Positions 61,452 to 64,000 of a DNA stretch of 64,000 nucleotides are shown here, one piece after another (position 1 is the stretch's first letter; each line of letters starts with the position of its first letter). This DNA comes from JBNKFV01 sp050289485. GTDB taxonomy: Bacteria > Pseudomonadota > Gammaproteobacteria > Pseudomonadales > Cellvibrionaceae. The stretch covers positions 86,358 through 150,357 of the forward strand of contig JBNKFV010000020.1 in assembly GCA_050289485.1 (NCBI GenBank), read 5' to 3'. The position numbers and the translations under genes were made by a program. The notes under the pieces were generated by a model that searched no databases, was not told the DNA's origin, and saw only the letters and a program-made list of their open reading frames with translations.

Positions 61452-62333
61452 TTATGCAGCACATTGCGCAATATGTGTTAAATGCTCAATAAAATGCCTT
61501 GCCGCATTACTTAGGCTGCGATTGCGATGGTAAATAATGCCCAATTCACGGGTAAGCTGTACGTCTTTTATGCTTAATACTTTAAGTGGCGGTTCAATCA
61601 TTAATTGGGGTAACACTGTCCAACCCAGGCCAATGCCTGCGAGCATTTTTAAGGTTTCCATATAATTGGTTGCCATTGCGGTTTGCAACGGTAACTGCTG
61701 TTTTATGAAGGGCGCCTTAACCAACCGTGATGTAATCGTATCAAGATCAGGCAGCAGAGCGGTATGTTGGCTCAAATCGGCTAGTGTAGGGACCGCCAGG
61801 TTTGCTAATGGATGTTGGTCGGCAACGACAAACTCCAGTGGATCTGGCCACAGCGGAAGGTAACTGATGTTGTCAGGATTATCTGGTGCCAACGTGACGA
61901 CCGCCAGTTCGACCCGCCCATGAGACACCGCATCATAGGCATTCTCTGAGCCGATAAAGTCAATATCCAGTTTTACCGCTGGGTAGCGCTGATGATAACT
62001 CTGCAGCGCGGCTGGCAGCCGGTGTAAGCCAATATGGTGGCTGGTGGCGATAGGTAGAGGGCCGCGCACATTACCGCTCAAGTCGGTCATCAACCGCTGG
62101 GTATCCTGAACTTGCTGCAAAATGGCACGGGCTTTTGGCAGCAGCACGCGACCAGCCTCGGTTAAATGCACGCTACGGCCAATACGATCAAACAGTCTGC
62201 ACGCCAGTTGGCTTTCTAATGTCGCGATGCGTTTGCTCACGGCCGGTTGGGTAAGGTGTAAGTACTCCGCCGCCAACGAAAAAGAAGCGCGGTTCGCAAC
62301 GGCAACAAAGGCTTCAAGGTTTTGTGTATCCAT
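61452..62333 (-). CDS. LysR-family regulator divergent from leuCD
   Basis: A 293-residue LysR regulator. MDTQNLEAFVAVANRASFSL, then YLHLTQPAVSKRIATLESQL, give the helix-turn-helix. A start at 62351 would add six residues; 62333 fits the family better. Divergently placed next to leuC with a 168-base shared region, an arrangement seen in many gammaproteobacteria, so it probably activates the leucine genes. Confidence 0.9.
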   Translation of the reverse strand: MDTQNLEAFVAVANRASFSLAAEYLHLTQPAVSKRIATLESQLACRLFDRIGRSVHLTEAGRVLLPKARAILQQVQDTQRLMTDLSGNVRGPLPIATSHHIGLHRLPAALQSYHQRYPAVKLDIDFIGSENAYDAVSHGRVELAVVTLAPDNPDNISYLPLWPDPLEFVVADQHPLANLAVPTLADLSQHTALLPDLDTITSRLVKAPFIKQQLPLQTAMATNYMETLKMLAGIGLGWTVLPQLMIEPPLKVLSIKDVQLTRELGIIYHRNRSLSNAARHFIEHLTHIAQCAA

Positions 62334-62501
62334 TTCGCCATTTAAATTCATTCCATTTGGTTATGCAATGTATAAAAAAGATGAATTTGTTTTATTTTTG
62401 GCTGAAGCGTAAACTTTTCTTCAGTTAATTAGGGCTTAAAAACAAGCCCTTCACATGCTCCGTATAGCGGAGTTAAACCTGAAGACAGTAGAGAGTGTGT
62501 C
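62334..62501. promoter_or_regulatory. Divergent promoter and leader region of leuCD
   Basis: Holds the LysR and leuC promoters. AGGGCTT/AAGCCCT (62431-62450, 6-base loop) and CTCCG/CGGAG (62458-62472) are two successive hairpins before leuC. They may form an untranslated leader structure or LysR operator. No leucine-codon leader peptide is visible. Confidence 0.4.
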
Positions 62502-63920
62502 ATGGCGGGAAAAACCCTGTACGACAAATTGTGGGATGCCCACTTGGTGAAACAGCGCGATGATGGGTCGGCGTTGATTTATATCGATCGGCATATTTTG
62601 CACGAAGTGACCTCACCTCAGGCATTTGAAGGGCTGCGTCTGGCTGGCCGTAAACCCTGGCGGGTAGACAGTGTTGTTGCCACACCGGATCACAACGTAC
62701 CTACGTCGGTGGTAGAGCGTGCCAGCGGTGTGGTGGGTATTGAAGACCCGGTATCGCGCATTCAGGTACAAACCCTTGATGATAACTGCGACGAGTTTGG
62801 CATTGTTGAATTTAAAATCAACGATAGTCGCCAGGGTATTGTGCATGTTATTGGGCCTGAAACTGGCGCCTGTCTGCCAGGTATGACTGTTGTCTGTGGT
62901 GATTCCCACACGGCTACTAACGGTGCATTGGGCTCGTTGGCACATGGTATTGGGACCTCAGAAGTTGAGCACGTGTTGGCAACTCAGTGTCTGGTGGCTA
63001 AAAAAATGAAAAACATGCTGATCAAGGTGGATGGTCAGTTGGGCGTGGGTGTAACCCCAAAAGATGTGGTTCTGGCCATTATCGCCAAAATTGGCACTGC
63101 TGGTGGTACCGGCTATGCCATCGAATTTGGTGGGCAAGTGTTCCGCGATATGTCGATGGAAGGCCGCATGACCGTGTGTAACATGGCCATCGAAGCGGGT
63201 GCCCGCGCAGGCATGGTCGCAGTAGACAACACTACCATTGATTATGTAAAAGGGCGTACCTACGCACCACAAGATGATCAGTGGGATGCGGCTGTTGCCT
63301 ATTGGAAAACCTTTGTCAGTGATGCCGATGCAGTTTTCGATAAGGTAGTAGAAGTCGACGGTGCCAGTATTTTGCCTCAGGTAAGCTGGGGCACATCACC
63401 GGAAATGGTGTTGCCTGTAAGCGCTAATGTGCCTGATCCTGCCGCTGAAAAAGATGCCGTAAAAAAAGCGGGCGTTGAGCGTGCGCTGCAATATATGGGT
63501 TTGACTGCCGGCCAGAAAATTACCGACATTAAACTGGATCGTGTGTTTATAGGTTCATGTACTAACTCACGTATCGAAGATATTCGTGCCGCAGCCGAGG
63601 TTGCCAAAGGCCGCAAAGTGGCCGCCAATGTGAAGCAGGCTATGGTGGTGCCGGGTTCCGGGCAGGTAAAAGCACAGGCTGAAGCAGAAGGTTTAGACAA
63701 AATTTTAGTAGAGGCTGGGTTCGAATGGCGTGAACCAGGTTGCTCGATGTGTTTGGCTATGAATGCTGACAAGCTGGGCAATGGTGAACACTGCGCATCA
63801 ACCTCTAACCGTAACTTTGAAGGTCGCCAAGGCTATGGTGGTCGTACGCATTTGGTCAGCCCGGCCATGGCCGCCGCTGCTGCGATTAAAGGCCACTTTG
63901 TTGATGTGCGTGATCTGTAA
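62502..63920 (+). CDS. leuC: 3-isopropylmalate dehydratase large subunit
   Basis: A 472-residue [4Fe-4S] aconitase-family subunit. It isomerises 2- to 3-isopropylmalate in leucine synthesis together with LeuD. Iron-sulfur ligands are C353 (GSCTNSR), C414 and C417 (CSMC). Start MAGKTLYDKLWDAHLV is typical. leuD follows after 21 bases. Confidence 0.97.
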   Translation: MAGKTLYDKLWDAHLVKQRDDGSALIYIDRHILHEVTSPQAFEGLRLAGRKPWRVDSVVATPDHNVPTSVVERASGVVGIEDPVSRIQVQTLDDNCDEFGIVEFKINDSRQGIVHVIGPETGACLPGMTVVCGDSHTATNGALGSLAHGIGTSEVEHVLATQCLVAKKMKNMLIKVDGQLGVGVTPKDVVLAIIAKIGTAGGTGYAIEFGGQVFRDMSMEGRMTVCNMAIEAGARAGMVAVDNTTIDYVKGRTYAPQDDQWDAAVAYWKTFVSDADAVFDKVVEVDGASILPQVSWGTSPEMVLPVSANVPDPAAEKDAVKKAGVERALQYMGLTAGQKITDIKLDRVFIGSCTNSRIEDIRAAAEVAKGRKVAANVKQAMVVPGSGQVKAQAEAEGLDKILVEAGFEWREPGCSMCLAMNADKLGNGEHCASTSNRNFEGRQGYGGRTHLVSPAMAAAAAIKGHFVDVRDL

Positions 63921-63941
63921 GGTCGATTAATAGGAAATTAC

Positions 63942-64000
63942 ATGATGAAAAGCTTTACTCAAGTAAAAGGTATCACGGCGCCGATGGATCGTGCCAATGT
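63942..64000 (+). CDS. leuD: 3-isopropylmalate dehydratase small subunit, N-terminal part
   Basis: The last 59 bases encode MMKSFTQVKGITAPMDRANV, the conserved start of LeuD. AGGAAA lies just upstream. Either of two adjacent ATGs (63942, 63945) may be the start. The gene runs off the right edge. Confidence 0.9.
   Translation, partial: MMKSFTQVKGITAPMDRAN

Noticed and set aside
1..64000. tRNA, rRNA or CRISPR loci
   Set aside because: No cloverleaf-like stretch, rRNA segment, or regularly spaced repeat array was seen while reading the intergenic regions.

Overview
The window looks like the chromosome of a free-living, probably marine, gammaproteobacterium. The evidence is fpr with a divergent finR-type regulator, arfB, ppsA with its regulator ppsR, leuCD with a divergent LysR gene, four TonB-dependent receptors of the VVVTA(T/Q)KR type, and CoA-dependent acid and aromatic catabolism. 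A Cellvibrionales/Spongiibacteraceae-like host would fit, but that is inference from gene style. I see no rRNA, tRNA, CRISPR array, prophage or intact insertion sequence.

Layout. 0-1.7 kb: end of a DUF924 gene, an AT-rich membrane-anchored XRE regulator, an IS5-type transposase remnant and a 3'-end fragment of an abrB-like gene. 1.7-10.7 kb (minus strand): a tightly packed operon of enoyl-CoA hydratase, ADP-forming acyl-CoA ligase, FadB-type bifunctional enzyme, thiolase and an AbrB-type membrane protein, then a small helical protein and a periplasmic binding protein. 11.2-17.1 kb: tripartite tricarboxylate transporter TctB/TctA, a decayed MmgE/PrpD gene, a CaiB-type CoA-transferase, TctC and a LysR regulator. 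17.5-23.7 kb: TonB receptor, GH3 lipoprotein, alpha/beta hydrolase and cupin lipoprotein, an apparent uptake-and-cleavage unit. 24-29.5 kb: a second orphan binding protein, dcd, a zinc-ribbon protein, arfB, fpr/finR and an HI0933-family flavoprotein. 29.8-37.9 kb: amino acid decarboxylase, AGCS symporter, leuA, Lrp-type regulator, SpmA-SpmB fusion, rhodanese. 38-42.6 kb: a small charged exported protein, then a TonB receptor - YfiR - diguanylate cyclase operon. 42.8-50.5 kb: M17 aminopeptidase, ppsR, a TonB receptor and ppsA. 50.9-59.9 kb: a CheW protein split by a zinc-binding CZB domain, then a probable hydroxycinnamate/aromatic cluster (GntR, MarR, feruloyl-CoA synthase-like ligase, AraC, TonB receptor, aryl-alcohol dehydrogenase). 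59.9-64 kb: RDD protein, outer-membrane barrel, LysR, leuC and the start of leuD.

The best candidate for an under-described system is the TonB receptor - YfiR - diguanylate cyclase operon. It resembles YfiBNR signalling, but a TonB receptor stands where the outer-membrane lipoprotein YfiB would be. Second is a set of genome-architecture signals: two dispersed intergenic repeat families (one supplies the stop codons of two genes), a 125-bp element with perfect 20-bp inverted ends, and two cases where an extra copy of a gene's 3' end lies downstream in direct orientation. That last arrangement is the footprint expected of insertion into gene 3' ends. All function calls come from reading the sequence; no database search was run.
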